The notes beneath the pieces are model-generated. The model did not search any database. It had not been told where the DNA came from and saw nothing but the letters and a program-made list of their open reading frames with translations. Positions 42,419 through 50,586 of a DNA stretch of 64,000 nt are shown piece after piece. The stretch is from Nonomuraea sp. PA05. GTDB taxonomy: Bacteria > Actinomycetota > Actinomycetes > Streptosporangiales > Streptosporangiaceae. Numbering within the stretch: the stretch's first letter is position 1; every line of letters begins with the position of its first letter. The stretch lies in contig NZ_VSEY01000047.1 of assembly GCF_008086045.1 (NCBI RefSeq), positions 1 to 64,000 of the forward strand, given 5' to 3'. The translations under genes were made by a program, and so were the position numbers.

Positions 42419-44217
42419 CCGTCGGGGGATCCGGTCGCGTAGCCGTCGGCCTGCAGCGTGAACAGGCGGGCGTACTCGCCGCCCATGGCCATGAGCTCGT
42501 CGTGCGTGCCGCGTTCCGCGATCCGCCCCTCGCTCAGCACCACGATGAGGTCGGCGGCGCGCACGGTGCCCAGCCGGTGCGAGATGAGCACGCTCGTGCG
42601 CTCGCCCCGGTAGGCCCGCAGGCTGGTGTGCACCTCGTGCTCGGCCTGGGCGTCGAGACCCGAGCTGGGCTCGTCCAGGATGAGCAGGTCCTGGCGCTGC
42701 CGCAAAAACGCGCGGGCCAGCGCCAGGCGCTGCCACTGCCCGCCGGACAGGGAGACCCCGGCCTGCTCGTCGCGGTCGCCGAACAGGCGGCTGAGCATGG
42801 TGTCGTACCCGCGCGGCAGCGCGGTGATCGTCTCGTGGACGCCCGCGCGGCGGGCCGAGTCGCGGACCTGCTCGCCGTCCGCCGTCAGGTCGCCCAGCCC
42901 GATGTTCTCGGCGGCGGTGAGGTCGTAGTCCATGTAGTCCTGGAACACCGCGCCGATCCGGCCGCGCAGGTCGGCCGGGTCCGCGTCGCGCAGGTCCACC
43001 CCGTCCCAGGTGAGGCGTCCGCGGATCGGGTCGTACATCCGGCACAGCAGCTTGACCAGGGTGCTCTTGCCCGCGCCGTTCACCCCGACGAGGGCCACCG
43101 TCCGGCCGGAGGGGATGAACAGGTCCACCCCGCGCAGGATCCAGGGGTGCTCCTCGCTGTAGCGGAACCACACGTCGCGCAGCTCGATCCCGTCGCGCAG
43201 CGCGGGCAGCGCGGCGGGCTCGCGCGGAACGGGCAGGTCGGGCTCGGCCGCCACCACGTCCGTGTAGTGGCCGAACATCAGCAGCGCGTTGTGCACGTCC
43301 GCCCACTGGCTGACGATCGCGGTCAGTGCCGCCTGCACGCCCGCGACGGCGGCGACGAAGACCGTCACGTCGCCCACGCTGATGCCGCCAGAGGCGGCGC
43401 TGAGGATGGCCCACAGCAGCCCGCCGGCCGCGACGACGCTCCCGAGCAGCGCCATCACGCCCTGGCTGCGCAGGGCACGGCGGTCCACGTCGCGTTCGGC
43501 CCGGTTGATGCCGCGCACCTCGTCAAGCATCCGGTTGCGCAGGTGGTCGCCCAGGCCGAACAGCCGCACCTCCTTGGCCGCCTCCGGCCGGGTGAGCAGG
43601 TCGCCGTAGAACACCTGGCGCCGCATGGCGGGCGTGATGTCCCACATGACCTCGGCGCGCTTGCGGCTGAGCACGAGCTGGATGCGTACGGAGGGCAGCG
43701 CGGCGACGACGATGACGGCGACCATGAGCGGGTTGACGGCGGCCAGGGTGACGGTGAAGCCCGCGAGGGTGATGACCGCCTGGCCGATCGCCAGCGCGCC
43801 GACGACCAGGCGGTCCGGCGCGCTGTGACTCGACTCGTACGCCAGCCGCAGCGTGTCGTGGAAGCCCGGCGTCTCGAACCGGCTGAGCCCGGGATGGCGG
43901 TTGACCGCCCGGAACAGCCGGTCGTAGATGAGCAGGCAGATCGACCTGCGCAGTTGCGCCTTGGCGTAGTCGGACACGTGCGGCAGCACGATGACGGCCA
44001 GGCCGCTGAGGGCGAGCCCGCACGCCGCCGGCGCGAGCGCGGCGAACCCGTCGCCCCTGACGAGCGCGTCGAGGACGAGTTTCGTCAGCCAGGCGGTCGC
44101 GACCGGCGCCAGCCCGCCGAGTACGCCGAGGACGGCCGCGCCGACGGCGGCCACCGGGTGGGCCTTCCAGGCGAGGGCGGCGGCGACGCGGATCCGGCCG
44201 GGCATGGGGGTCGCCAT
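42325..44217 (-). CDS. ABC exporter, fused membrane and ATPase domains
   Basis: 630 aa. Residues 1-330 are a six-helix exporter membrane domain; residues about 355-585 are the ATPase with Walker A GVNGAGKST, Q-loop AVFQDYMDYDL, signature LSGGQWQRLALARAF, Walker B LLILDEPSSGLD and the switch His in ISHRLGTV. There is no N-terminal C39 peptidase domain, so it cannot cut a leader itself. It is the last gene of the operon precursor peptide-mauE-tlpA-exporter (5 bp after tlpA). It probably exports the Cys-rich peptide. Confidence 0.92.
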   Translation of the reverse strand: MATPMPGRIRVAAALAWKAHPVAAVGAAVLGVLGGLAPVATAWLTKLVLDALVRGDGFAALAPAACGLALSGLAVIVLPHVSDYAKAQLRRSICLLIYDRLFRAVNRHPGLSRFETPGFHDTLRLAYESSHSAPDRLVVGALAIGQAVITLAGFTVTLAAVNPLMVAVIVVAALPSVRIQLVLSRKRAEVMWDITPAMRRQVFYGDLLTRPEAAKEVRLFGLGDHLRNRMLDEVRGINRAERDVDRRALRSQGVMALLGSVVAAGGLLWAILSAASGGISVGDVTVFVAAVAGVQAALTAIVSQWADVHNALLMFGHYTDVVAAEPDLPVPREPAALPALRDGIELRDVWFRYSEEHPWILRGVDLFIPSGRTVALVGVNGAGKSTLVKLLCRMYDPIRGRLTWDGVDLRDADPADLRGRIGAVFQDYMDYDLTAAENIGLGDLTADGEQVRDSARRAGVHETITALPRGYDTMLSRLFGDRDEQAGVSLSGGQWQRLALARAFLRQRQDLLILDEPSSGLDAQAEHEVHTSLRAYRGERTSVLISHRLGTVRAADLIVVLSEGRIAERGTHDELMAMGGEYARLFTLQADGYATGSPDGYEAVSPDRSAAGGPGDSLRTTTPSSRSAGR

Positions 44218-44222
44218 GCCGG

Positions 44223-44759
44223 TCAGACGCTCGCGGGGATCGGGAGCTCGTCCGTGGAGTGCGCCGACGCCGTCACGGCGCCCGCGCCGTCCACGAGGTA
44301 GAAGCCGGGGAACGGCGGGCGTCCGAAGGCCGTGTACAGCCGGCCGTCGCGCTCCTCGGTGACCACGGTCGCCAGGGCGGCGAGGGCGGTGGTGAACGTC
44401 TCCGCCTTCGGCCCGCCGCCCACGACCAGCGCCAGGACACGGCCGCGGCCCAGGTGGCGGACCCGCTCGGCGAACTCGGGCAGGTGTTCGTCGCAGGCGG
44501 AGCAGTCGGTGGAGAACATGCCGACGACGGTCGTGCCGCCTGCGGCTTCGAAGGTGGCCCGGCTGACGGCCGCGCCGGTGGTGTCCGTCGCGGTGAAGTC
44601 AGGGAGTCTGGTGCCCGGCGGGGTGAAGGCGGGCGGCGAGACCACGGCCCGCAGGACGTTCGCGTGCTCGCGCAGGCGGCGGACCACGGCCAGCAGCAGC
44701 AACAGGTTGACGGCGCTCAGCAGGCCGACGAAGACGACGGCGGCCACGAGGAAGGACAT
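44223..44759 (-). CDS. TlpA/MauD-like membrane-anchored thiol oxidoreductase
   Basis: 178 aa with AAGGGA six bases before the ATG. One N-terminal membrane helix (LVAAVVFVGLLSAVNLLLLLAVV) is followed by a thioredoxin fold with the CxxC active site in MFSTDCSACDEHLPEF near residue 87, and the cis-Pro region PPFPGFYLVDGAG near 150. The domain would lie outside the membrane. Its neighbour MauE is the usual membrane electron partner of MauD-type proteins. Here the pair lies between a Cys-rich peptide gene and an exporter, so forming disulfides in that peptide is the likely task. Confidence 0.88.
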   Translation of the reverse strand: MSFLVAAVVFVGLLSAVNLLLLLAVVRRLREHANVLRAVVSPPAFTPPGTRLPDFTATDTTGAAVSRATFEAAGGTTVVGMFSTDCSACDEHLPEFAERVRHLGRGRVLALVVGGGPKAETFTTALAALATVVTEERDGRLYTAFGRPPFPGFYLVDGAGAVTASAHSTDELPIPASV

Positions 44760-44775
44760 CGGCGTCCCTTACGGT

Positions 44776-45333
44776 TCAGCGAGGCGGGGGTGGGACCGGG
44801 TTCAGGAGGTCGGCGAGGTCGTCGGTGAAGACGGCGAACAGCGCGATCAGGCCGCCGGCGGCGAGTGCCAGGACCGCTCCGGCGGGGTGCGTCTGCGCGC
44901 CCGCCTGCGCGGACGAGGCCTGTGCGAACGAGGCTGCCAGGCCGGTGACGGCCACCGCGATCAGGACGGCGTTGCGGACGAGGTGCCGGCTGCTCAACGG
45001 CGCCGACGAGGTGCTGAAGCAGTTGCAGGGGGTTCGGCTGCCCGAGCGGAGCGCGTACCGGATGCCGAGGGAGAAGGCCAGCAGCACGGCACCGGCCAGG
45101 CCCAGCCCGGCCGGTGCTGTGAACTCCGTCGTCAGCAGCAGGACGGTGGCCGATTCAACGGCGACCACCGTGGCGGGCAGCGCGGCCTGAACCCGGCCGC
45201 GCGGCAGCGGGACGAGCGCCGGCACCGATCGCCGGAACGCCTCGAACGCCTCCCGCCCGCGCACCTTGCCGGCCACCGCCGCCAGGAAGACGATCCCCAG
45301 GGCGCAGCGGGCGGCCAGCGCGACGTACTCCAT
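44776..45333 (-). CDS. MauE/DoxX-family redox membrane protein
   Basis: 185 aa with four hydrophobic segments (LGIVFLAAVAGKV, TVVAVESATVLLLTT, LGLAGAVLLAFSLGI, AGAVLALAAGGLIALF) and the paired-Cys motif TPCNCF near residue 105 typical of MauE. MauE proteins pass electrons to or from thioredoxin-like partners such as MauD. It follows the Cys-rich peptide gene by 25 bp and precedes the TlpA-like gene by 16 bp. The methylamine dehydrogenase genes themselves are absent, so the pair serves another client here. Confidence 0.88.
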   Translation of the reverse strand: MEYVALAARCALGIVFLAAVAGKVRGREAFEAFRRSVPALVPLPRGRVQAALPATVVAVESATVLLLTTEFTAPAGLGLAGAVLLAFSLGIRYALRSGSRTPCNCFSTSSAPLSSRHLVRNAVLIAVAVTGLAASFAQASSAQAGAQTHPAGAVLALAAGGLIALFAVFTDDLADLLNPVPPPPR

Positions 45334-45358
45334 GCCGCTGATCCGTTCGGCCGGAGGC

Positions 45359-45499
45359 TCAGCGGCAGTAGGTCTTGCCGGCGTAGATGCAGCAGCGGAT
45401 GCCGGTCGAGGTCCACCAGCAGGGCTCGGCCTCGGCGGTGGTGGTGGGCAGCAACCTGCTCAGCAGCCGATCGCTCATCTCGTTGAGTGCACGGAACAC
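45359..45499 (-). CDS. 46-aa Cys-rich peptide, probable precursor
   Basis: The GTG at 45499 has a perfect AGGAGG six bases upstream. The product starts FRALNEMSDRLLSRLLP (after the initiator), an amphipathic leader without a Sec-type hydrophobic core, then TTTAEA, and ends in a 22-residue part with PCWWTSTG, IRCCIYAG and KTYCR: four cysteines at 27, 36, 37 and 45. AEA just before the Cys-rich part fits an A-x-A processing site. As first gene of an operon with MauE, a TlpA-like protein and an exporter, it looks like the precursor of a small two-disulfide peptide. Bioactivity is unknown. Confidence 0.75.
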   Translation of the reverse strand: MFRALNEMSDRLLSRLLPTTTAEAEPCWWTSTGIRCCIYAGKTYCR

Positions 45500-45633
45500 A
45501 GGGATCCTCCTCTTGTGCGAGCCGGCGGTGGGGGAATGCCAGCTAAAGGCCGACATACGCGATTTGGGTGATCAGCGCCGCCGACACCTGGACAATAACC
45601 ACGGATGATCAACTGAAGTAAGCAGTCGGGGCC

Positions 45634-45667
45634 GACAGCAAGCTGCAATGCCGTGCAGCTTGCTGTC
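45634..45667. promoter_or_regulatory. Perfect 13-bp inverted repeat between peptide operon and regulator
   Basis: Arms GACAGCAAGCTGC (45634-45646) and GCAGCTTGCTGTC (45655-45667) are exact complements with an 8-nt centre. The element is 50 bp before the LuxR-type gene and 135 bp before the divergent peptide gene, so it can serve both as an operator. A transcript hairpin is a less likely alternative. Confidence 0.8.
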
Positions 45668-45717
45668 ACAGGCGCACCACCAGCCGCGCCGGCCCCTTTC
45701 GCTACATCGGGAGCCAC

Positions 45718-46644
45718 ATGAGCCTCAGCAGTCTCGGACTGACCGACTTCGAGGAGATCGTTTACCACGACCTCCTGTGCGGCCGCGAAACGACGGCGTG
45801 CGACCCGGACGGCCTGCGAGCCGCGCTGCAGCGGCTCTCGGCGCTCGGCCTCATCCGCTTCGACCCTGCGGGCCGGCCCGTCGCCGTCGAGCCGGAGATC
45901 GGGATCAGCCGCCTCATCCGGCGGCGGCTGCTGGAGACGAACGCCGAACAGCGCCGCATCTCGGCGGCGTGGGAGGCGGTGCACCTGCTGAGCGCGCAAC
46001 AGCGCGGGCCCGACCGCACGGTCGCCGTCGAGCAGATCGACGGCGCCGACCGGATCAACGAACGCATCTGGTCACTGGCGCTCGACGCGCAGGAGGTGCT
46101 GGCCATGCAGCCAGAACGCTACCAGCCGTGCCTCGGCAGGCTGCCCGTCCACCTCCAGCGGCTCGGGGAGGGCGCCCGCTGGCGCACCATCGTCTCCCGG
46201 CAGAGCCTGCTCGACCCGGAGCTCATGGAGTACTGCGTCACGCTGCACCGCGCCGGCGACCACCACCGGCTCGTCGACGACGACGGGCAGCAGATGGTGA
46301 TCGTCGACCGTTCGGTGGTCTTCGTCCCCAGCGAGCCCGGCGGCGGCGAGCGGAGCGCGTTGATGATCTCGCAGGCGGGGGTCGTGGCGACGATGGCGGA
46401 CCTGTTCGAGCGCGTCTGGGCCAACGCGCAGGACCTCGAACCCCGCGACGCGCCCGACCTGACCATGCGCGAGCGGCGGGTGCTGTATCTGCTGGCCGGC
46501 ACCCGTAAGGACGAGGTGGCGGCCAGGGAGATGGGGGTGAGTCTGCGGACGTACCGGCGGCACGTGGCCGAGCTGCTCGAACGGCTCGGCGCCGCCAATC
46601 GGTTCCAGGGGGCTCTGCTCGCCAAGCAGCAGGGGTGGATCTGA
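45718..46644 (+). CDS. LuxR-type regulator (TrmB-like N-terminus)
   Basis: 308 aa with GGGAG five bases before the ATG. The N-terminus (LGLTDFEEIVYHDLLCG, then LRAALQRLSALGLIRFD) resembles a TrmB/winged-helix part; the middle has a sensor-like domain; the C-terminus is a LuxR/NarL helix-turn-helix (LTMRERRVLYLLAGTRKDEVAAREMGV in part, then SLRTYRRHVAELLERLG). This architecture is common in actinomycete cluster-situated regulators. It is divergent from the Cys-rich peptide operon with a perfect inverted repeat between, so it most likely controls that operon. Confidence 0.85.
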   Translation: MSLSSLGLTDFEEIVYHDLLCGRETTACDPDGLRAALQRLSALGLIRFDPAGRPVAVEPEIGISRLIRRRLLETNAEQRRISAAWEAVHLLSAQQRGPDRTVAVEQIDGADRINERIWSLALDAQEVLAMQPERYQPCLGRLPVHLQRLGEGARWRTIVSRQSLLDPELMEYCVTLHRAGDHHRLVDDDGQQMVIVDRSVVFVPSEPGGGERSALMISQAGVVATMADLFERVWANAQDLEPRDAPDLTMRERRVLYLLAGTRKDEVAAREMGVSLRTYRRHVAELLERLGAANRFQGALLAKQQGWI

Positions 46645-46674
46645 GCCTGAGACGAACCCATTCCCTACGTTTCG

Positions 46675-47157
46675 ATGGTGGTGCTCGGTGGCGCGCTGGC
46701 CACGATGACGCTGGTGATGCGGGCCGACGAACGCACGTCCGTCGTCCGCGTCATCAAGCAGGTCGGCGCCGGTCAGCCCTTCGGCCCCGACGCGCTGCAG
46801 GAGGCGCGCGTCGCCGACGACGGAGCCGCGTACTGGCCCTGGCCGGAGCGCGAGAAGGTGGCGGCGGCCGTGGCGACGGTCACGGTGCTGCCGGGCACGT
46901 TGCTCACCTGGCCGATGATCACGGGTGGTGACGGCGGTGCGGTCGCGGGGCGGGCGGTCAGGGTGGGGCTGGCGCTCAAGCCCGGCCAGGCGCCCTATGA
47001 CCTGCAGCGGGGGGAGCGGGTTCAGCTCATCCACGTGCCAGGCCGCAGGCAGGCTTCCGACGTGCCGGTTCTGGTGGCGGAGGAGGCGATCGTGGACGGC
47101 GTTAGCTACACGTCCGGGTCGGCCGATGTGGCATCGCCCGGGCATGCCGCGCTGTAA
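46675..47157 (+). CDS. SAF-domain protein, possibly N-terminally shortened
   Basis: 160 aa from the ATG at 46675, without a clear SD; the frame is closed by a stop at 46648. It starts in the middle of what would be the membrane helix (VVLGGALATMTLVMRADE). An SAF-like region follows: VIKQVGAGQPFGPDALQEARV and VTVLPGTLLTWPMI, then VRVGLALKPGQAPYDLQRGERVQLI. SAF proteins occur in pilus assembly (CpaB-like) and other envelope roles. It lies 30 bp after the LuxR-type gene on the same strand, perhaps co-transcribed. Confidence 0.65.
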   Translation: MVVLGGALATMTLVMRADERTSVVRVIKQVGAGQPFGPDALQEARVADDGAAYWPWPEREKVAAAVATVTVLPGTLLTWPMITGGDGGAVAGRAVRVGLALKPGQAPYDLQRGERVQLIHVPGRRQASDVPVLVAEEAIVDGVSYTSGSADVASPGHAAL

Positions 47158-47539
47158 GCTCCGCCCAACGCCCGGCGCTGCCCTCCGGCAGTCCGGCCGC
47201 AAGCCCGCTCACCTGGACATCCCGCCAGCCGTCGCGCTCTGATCGGTGGGGTTCGGCGCCGCCGCGCTGGACGAGCACCAGTGCGGTGGCGATGAAGCCC
47301 TCCATGAGGGCGTGCAGGATGGGATGGTTCGTCCGCTCGTAGCGCTCGACCAGGGCGCTCACGAAGGCGGTGAAGACCTCCAGGTCGATCCGGCACTCGT
47401 CGTTCTCCATCGGCCCGAGCCCGGTAGGGAGGCCCGTTTCCGGTGCGAGGGCGTCGGCTGATCGCAGGAACAGCGCGGACACCCCGTTCGACGGGTTCCA
47501 GAGGACTTGCTCGCCGACCTGGTAATACTGGCTCACCAC
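47102..47539 (-). CDS. DUF6086-like small protein
   Basis: 145 aa starting MVSQYYQVGEQVLWNPSNGV, with GLPTGLGPMENDECRIDLEVF and NHPILHALMEGFIATALVLVQR. The pattern matches my memory of DUF6086 proteins, which are short actinomycete proteins with no assigned function. The last 56 bases overlap the end of the convergent SAF gene. No signal peptide or metal motif is seen. Confidence in the gene is fair; function is unknown. Confidence 0.65.
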   Translation of the reverse strand: MVSQYYQVGEQVLWNPSNGVSALFLRSADALAPETGLPTGLGPMENDECRIDLEVFTAFVSALVERYERTNHPILHALMEGFIATALVLVQRGGAEPHRSERDGWRDVQVSGLAAGLPEGSAGRWAELTARHARAMPHRPTRTCS

Positions 47540-47612
47540 ACCTCCTGCCGGGAATGCCTGTCATCCGCCCATGATGAGCCCGACGATAGCCGCGAAGCCA
47601 GCGGACGCCCGG

Positions 47613-48665
47613 TCAGCTCGCGGCGGCGCGATCCCCCACGGGGCGGCGGCGCAGGGCGGGGTCGATCAAGGGGGCCGGGCTCCAGAGGCCGACCGGGTGG
47701 TAGATGTTGGTGCCGGGCGGGACGAGCTCGTCGATCCGGTCGAGCACGCTGTCGTCGAGCACCAGCGAAGCCCCCTTCAGCAGGCCTTCGAGCTGCTCCA
47801 TGGTGCGCGGCCCGAGGATGACCGAGGTGACGGCCGGGTGGGACGCGGCGAAGGCGATGGCCAGCGCGGGCAGGGTGCAGCCGATCTCGTCCGCCAGTTT
47901 CACCAGCTCCTCGACGACGTCCAGCTTGGCCGCGTTGACCGGGATGGACGGGTCGAAGCGTTCCGGCGCGCGGGCGGCGCGGCCCTGCGCCAGGTCGACG
48001 TGCCGGCCCTTGCGGTAGCGGCCGGTCAGGAAGCCCCAGCCGAGCGGGCTGTAGGTGAGCACGCCCAGGCCGAGCCGCTGCGCGGTGGGCAGGACGTCGC
48101 CCTCGATGCCTCGGGCCAGGATGTTGTACGGCGGCTGCTCGGTGCGGAAGCGGTAGAGGCCGCGCTGCCGGGCCACGTGGTAGGCCTCGACCGTCTCGTG
48201 GGCCGGGAAGGCGGAGCTGCCGAAGGCGCGGATCTTGCCCTGCCGCACCAGGTCGGTCAGGGCGGAGAGGGTCTCCTCGATGTCGGTGCGGTGGTCGGGG
48301 CGGTGGATCTGGTAGAGGTCGATCCAGTCGGTACGCAGCCGCTTGAGGCTCGCCTCGACCTCGCGCACGATCCAGCGCCGCGAGTTGCCGCCCCTGTTGG
48401 GCCCCTCCCCCATCGGGAAGTGCACCTTGGTGGCCAGGACGACGTCGTCCCGCCGCCCCTGCAGCGCCTTGCCGACGATCTCCTCGGACTCGCCCGCCGA
48501 GTACATGTCGGCGGTGTCGACGAAGTTGATGCCGTGGTCGAGGGCGGTGTGGATGATGCGGATGCTGTCTTCGTGGTCGGGGTTGCCGGCCGAGCCGAAC
48601 ATCATGGTGCCCAGGCAGTGGGTGCTGACCTCGATACCGGTGCCGCCGAGGATGCGATGTCTCAT
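47613..48665 (-). CDS. Aldo/keto reductase
   Basis: 350 aa, full length. The catalytic tetrad is visible: Asp and Tyr in FVDTADMYSAGESE (residues about 49-62), Lys in VLATKVHF near 80, and His in LYQIHRPD near 122. The C-terminal NADPH site has TSVILGPRTMEQLE near 286. The ATG is only about two bases from the predicted transcription start, so the mRNA may be leaderless. It is divergent from a MerR gene, with a classic MerR-type promoter between, so it is probably induced by that regulator in response to a toxic carbonyl or oxidant. Confidence 0.92.
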   Translation of the reverse strand: MRHRILGGTGIEVSTHCLGTMMFGSAGNPDHEDSIRIIHTALDHGINFVDTADMYSAGESEEIVGKALQGRRDDVVLATKVHFPMGEGPNRGGNSRRWIVREVEASLKRLRTDWIDLYQIHRPDHRTDIEETLSALTDLVRQGKIRAFGSSAFPAHETVEAYHVARQRGLYRFRTEQPPYNILARGIEGDVLPTAQRLGLGVLTYSPLGWGFLTGRYRKGRHVDLAQGRAARAPERFDPSIPVNAAKLDVVEELVKLADEIGCTLPALAIAFAASHPAVTSVILGPRTMEQLEGLLKGASLVLDDSVLDRIDELVPPGTNIYHPVGLWSPAPLIDPALRRRPVGDRAAAS

Positions 48666-48673
48666 GCTTCGGA

Positions 48674-48704
48674 ACCGTAGAACCTAGAGCCGACTCTAGG
48701 GCAA
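48674..48704 (-). promoter_or_regulatory. MerR-type promoter with 19-bp spacer and operator
   Basis: Reading leftward, a -35 TTGCCC (48699-48704) and a -10 TACGGT (48674-48679) are separated by 19 bp, the stretched spacing needed for MerR activation. Within the spacer lies CCTAGAG-CCGA-CTCTAGG (48683-48700 on the plus strand), a perfect 7-bp dyad. It drives the aldo/keto reductase and lies 15 bp before the MerR gene. Confidence 0.8.
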
Positions 48705-48714
48705 ACTGGGCCGC

Positions 48715-49110
48715 ATGTCGGGTTTGAGCATCGGCCAGGTCGCCGAGCGCACCGGGCTCAGCGTGCACACGCTCCGCTTCTACGAGCGGGAGGGGCTGCT
48801 GGCCCAGCCGGTGAGCCGGGGGGTCGCGGGGCACCGGGTCTACAGCGAGGACGACATCGGCTGGCTGGGTGTGTGCATGCGGCTGCGGGCGTCCGGCATG
48901 CCGTTGACCGACATCCGGCGCTACACCGAGCTGGTCAGGGCCGGGCAGGGCAACGAGGTGGAGCGGCTGGAGGTGCTGCGCGAGCATCGGGATCGGGTGG
49001 TCGCGCAGATGCGTGAGCTGGACGAGTGCCTCAAGCTGATCTCCCACAAGGTGGCGATCTACGAGGGTCGTCTGGGTCTGCGGGACGGCGTCACGGAGTG
49101 CACGCCCTGA
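48715..49110 (+). CDS. MerR-family regulator
   Basis: 131 aa. The N-terminal winged helix is LSIGQVAERTGLSVHTLRFYEREGLL, followed by HRVYSEDDIGWLGVCMRLRASGMPL and a dimerisation coiled coil (residues about 75-115). There is no N- or C-terminal Cys set for a metal, so it belongs to the redox/small-molecule type of MerR proteins. It is divergent from an aldo/keto reductase with a 19-bp spacer promoter between them. Confidence 0.92.
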   Translation: MSGLSIGQVAERTGLSVHTLRFYEREGLLAQPVSRGVAGHRVYSEDDIGWLGVCMRLRASGMPLTDIRRYTELVRAGQGNEVERLEVLREHRDRVVAQMRELDECLKLISHKVAIYEGRLGLRDGVTECTP

Positions 49111-49112
49111 CG

Positions 49113-49862
49113 TCAACCCCTCGACGCCGCGGACATCAGCACGTCCACCTCACAACCCGGCAGGGCCGGGTCGAAGCCGTGCTCGACCAGCCACCGAATC
49201 GCCAGCAGGCTGCGCAACGACCACCCCGCACGGATCACGTCGAGATCGGCGCCATCACCGTAGCCGGCCACGACGTCGGCGAGGTGCTCCTCGTGCCCGA
49301 GCGTCAAGGTGGCCAGGTCGTACAGGGGATCGCCCTGGCCCGCCTCCGACCAGTCGATCACGCCGGTGACCTCGTCACCGTCGACGAACACGTGCGTGAT
49401 CTGCAGGTCTCCGTGCGTGAACACCGGGGCGCCCGGCCGCAGTGCGTCCTCGGCGATGCGGCGGTTGCGCTTGACGACGTCGGCGGGAAGGACGTCGTTG
49501 GCGATGAGCCAGGCGCATTCGTCATCGAGGCGCGACGCCTCCTCCTCCAGGTTCCGGCCGCCCGGCCAGGGCGGCGGCGGGGCGTCGTGCAGCGTGCGGG
49601 CGGCGGCGCCCGCCGCGGCCCAGGCCGCCGGGGAGGCGTTCGACGGCTCGCCCAGGCGGCCGAGTGCCGTGCCGGGGACGGCGGCGAGCGCCAGGACGGG
49701 CGGGTTGCGCCACAGGACTCGCGGGGTCGGGATCGGCGCCAGGGCCATCGCCTCGACCTCGACGTCGATGCGCGTCTGGACGCTGTCGATCTTCAGGAAG
49801 ACGTCGCCCGCGCGTAACGTCGCGCGTTCGCTGTGTGCGACGACGACCTCGATCTCGTTCAC
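49113..49862 (-). CDS. APH-like phosphotransferase
   Basis: 249 aa from a GTG at 49862. The kinase core shows the catalytic loop HGDLQITHVFVDGD near residue 148 and the metal-binding DWSEAGQGDP near 168, both typical of the aminoglycoside phosphotransferase/choline kinase fold. The N-terminal lobe has LRAGDVFLKID. The Asn usual in the catalytic loop (HGDLxxxN) is replaced by His here, so the activity is open. Such genes often act on small molecules without giving resistance. It converges with the MerR gene. Confidence 0.85.
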   Translation of the reverse strand: MNEIEVVVAHSERATLRAGDVFLKIDSVQTRIDVEVEAMALAPIPTPRVLWRNPPVLALAAVPGTALGRLGEPSNASPAAWAAAGAAARTLHDAPPPPWPGGRNLEEEASRLDDECAWLIANDVLPADVVKRNRRIAEDALRPGAPVFTHGDLQITHVFVDGDEVTGVIDWSEAGQGDPLYDLATLTLGHEEHLADVVAGYGDGADLDVIRAGWSLRSLLAIRWLVEHGFDPALPGCEVDVLMSAASRG

Positions 49863-49904
49863 ATCGGCCCATTATGGCGAGGACGCCTCCCGGCGTCGCC
49901 ATAT

Positions 49905-50483
49905 TTATCCCTGGACGCCGCCCCCGATGACGGCCTGGCTGCTGCGGAGGAACGAGGCCGCGACGGCCGCCGGCTCGTCAAGGTATCCGGCGACCATGGC
50001 GCCGTCCCGGATCAACATGAGATCGTCGGCGGCCTCCGCCGGGTTCCGGACCCCGAGCGGAGCGATGAGCTGCTCGAACGTCGCCCTGTTCCAGCGGCGA
50101 TGCGCGTCCACGGCCTTGCGGATCGGGCTGTCGGGGTCGGGGTACTCGGCGGCGGCGTTGATGAAGGGGCAGCCGCGGAAGCCGGGCGCGCAGGCTATGG
50201 CCCCGATCGCCTCGGAGATCACCCGCAGCGTGGCCTCGACGTCGCCGTCGCCCTGCTTGACGGCCTGGCCGATGCCGTCCCGCTCCAGTGCGGCGCGGCG
50301 TTCGAGGTAGGCGACGACGAGCTCGTCCTTGCTCTTGAAGTGCCGGTAGAACGTCACCTTCGTGGTGGCGGCGAGGTCGATGACCTTGTCGACGCTCACC
50401 GCGCGCAGCCCGTGCGCGTAGAACAGCTCGCTCGCGGCTTCGAGGAGTCGTTCGCGCATGGGGCTGACCATGCCCGAGATCAT
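49905..50483 (-). CDS. TetR-family regulator
   Basis: 192 aa from the ATG at 50483, which has GGAGGGG about six bases upstream. The helix-turn-helix is RERLLEAASELFYAHGLRAVSVDKVIDLAATTKVTFYRHF in two parts, with TKVTFYRHFKSKDEL as the recognition region. The C-terminal ligand domain contains GCPFINAAAEYPDP. It is divergent from a DUF308-like membrane protein, with a near-palindromic 22-bp site between, and probably represses that gene. Confidence 0.9.
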   Translation of the reverse strand: MISGMVSPMRERLLEAASELFYAHGLRAVSVDKVIDLAATTKVTFYRHFKSKDELVVAYLERRAALERDGIGQAVKQGDGDVEATLRVISEAIGAIACAPGFRGCPFINAAAEYPDPDSPIRKAVDAHRRWNRATFEQLIAPLGVRNPAEAADDLMLIRDGAMVAGYLDEPAAVAASFLRSSQAVIGGGVQG

Positions 50484-50534
50484 ACGCGCCCCTCCTCTTG
50501 CGCCGGTCGTCCTGCCGGGCTAACGTCAGCACCG

Positions 50535-50556
50535 GTAGAGTTACTAGTCATTCTAC
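50535..50556. promoter_or_regulatory. 22-bp near-palindrome, probable TetR operator
   Basis: The site begins GTAGAG and ends TTCTAC with an ACTAGT centre; 18 of 22 positions are symmetric. It lies between the divergent TetR and DUF308-like genes, 31 bp before the latter's start. Confidence 0.65.
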
Positions 50557-50586
50557 CTACTCCGAGTGTAAGAAGAAGGACAGAGA

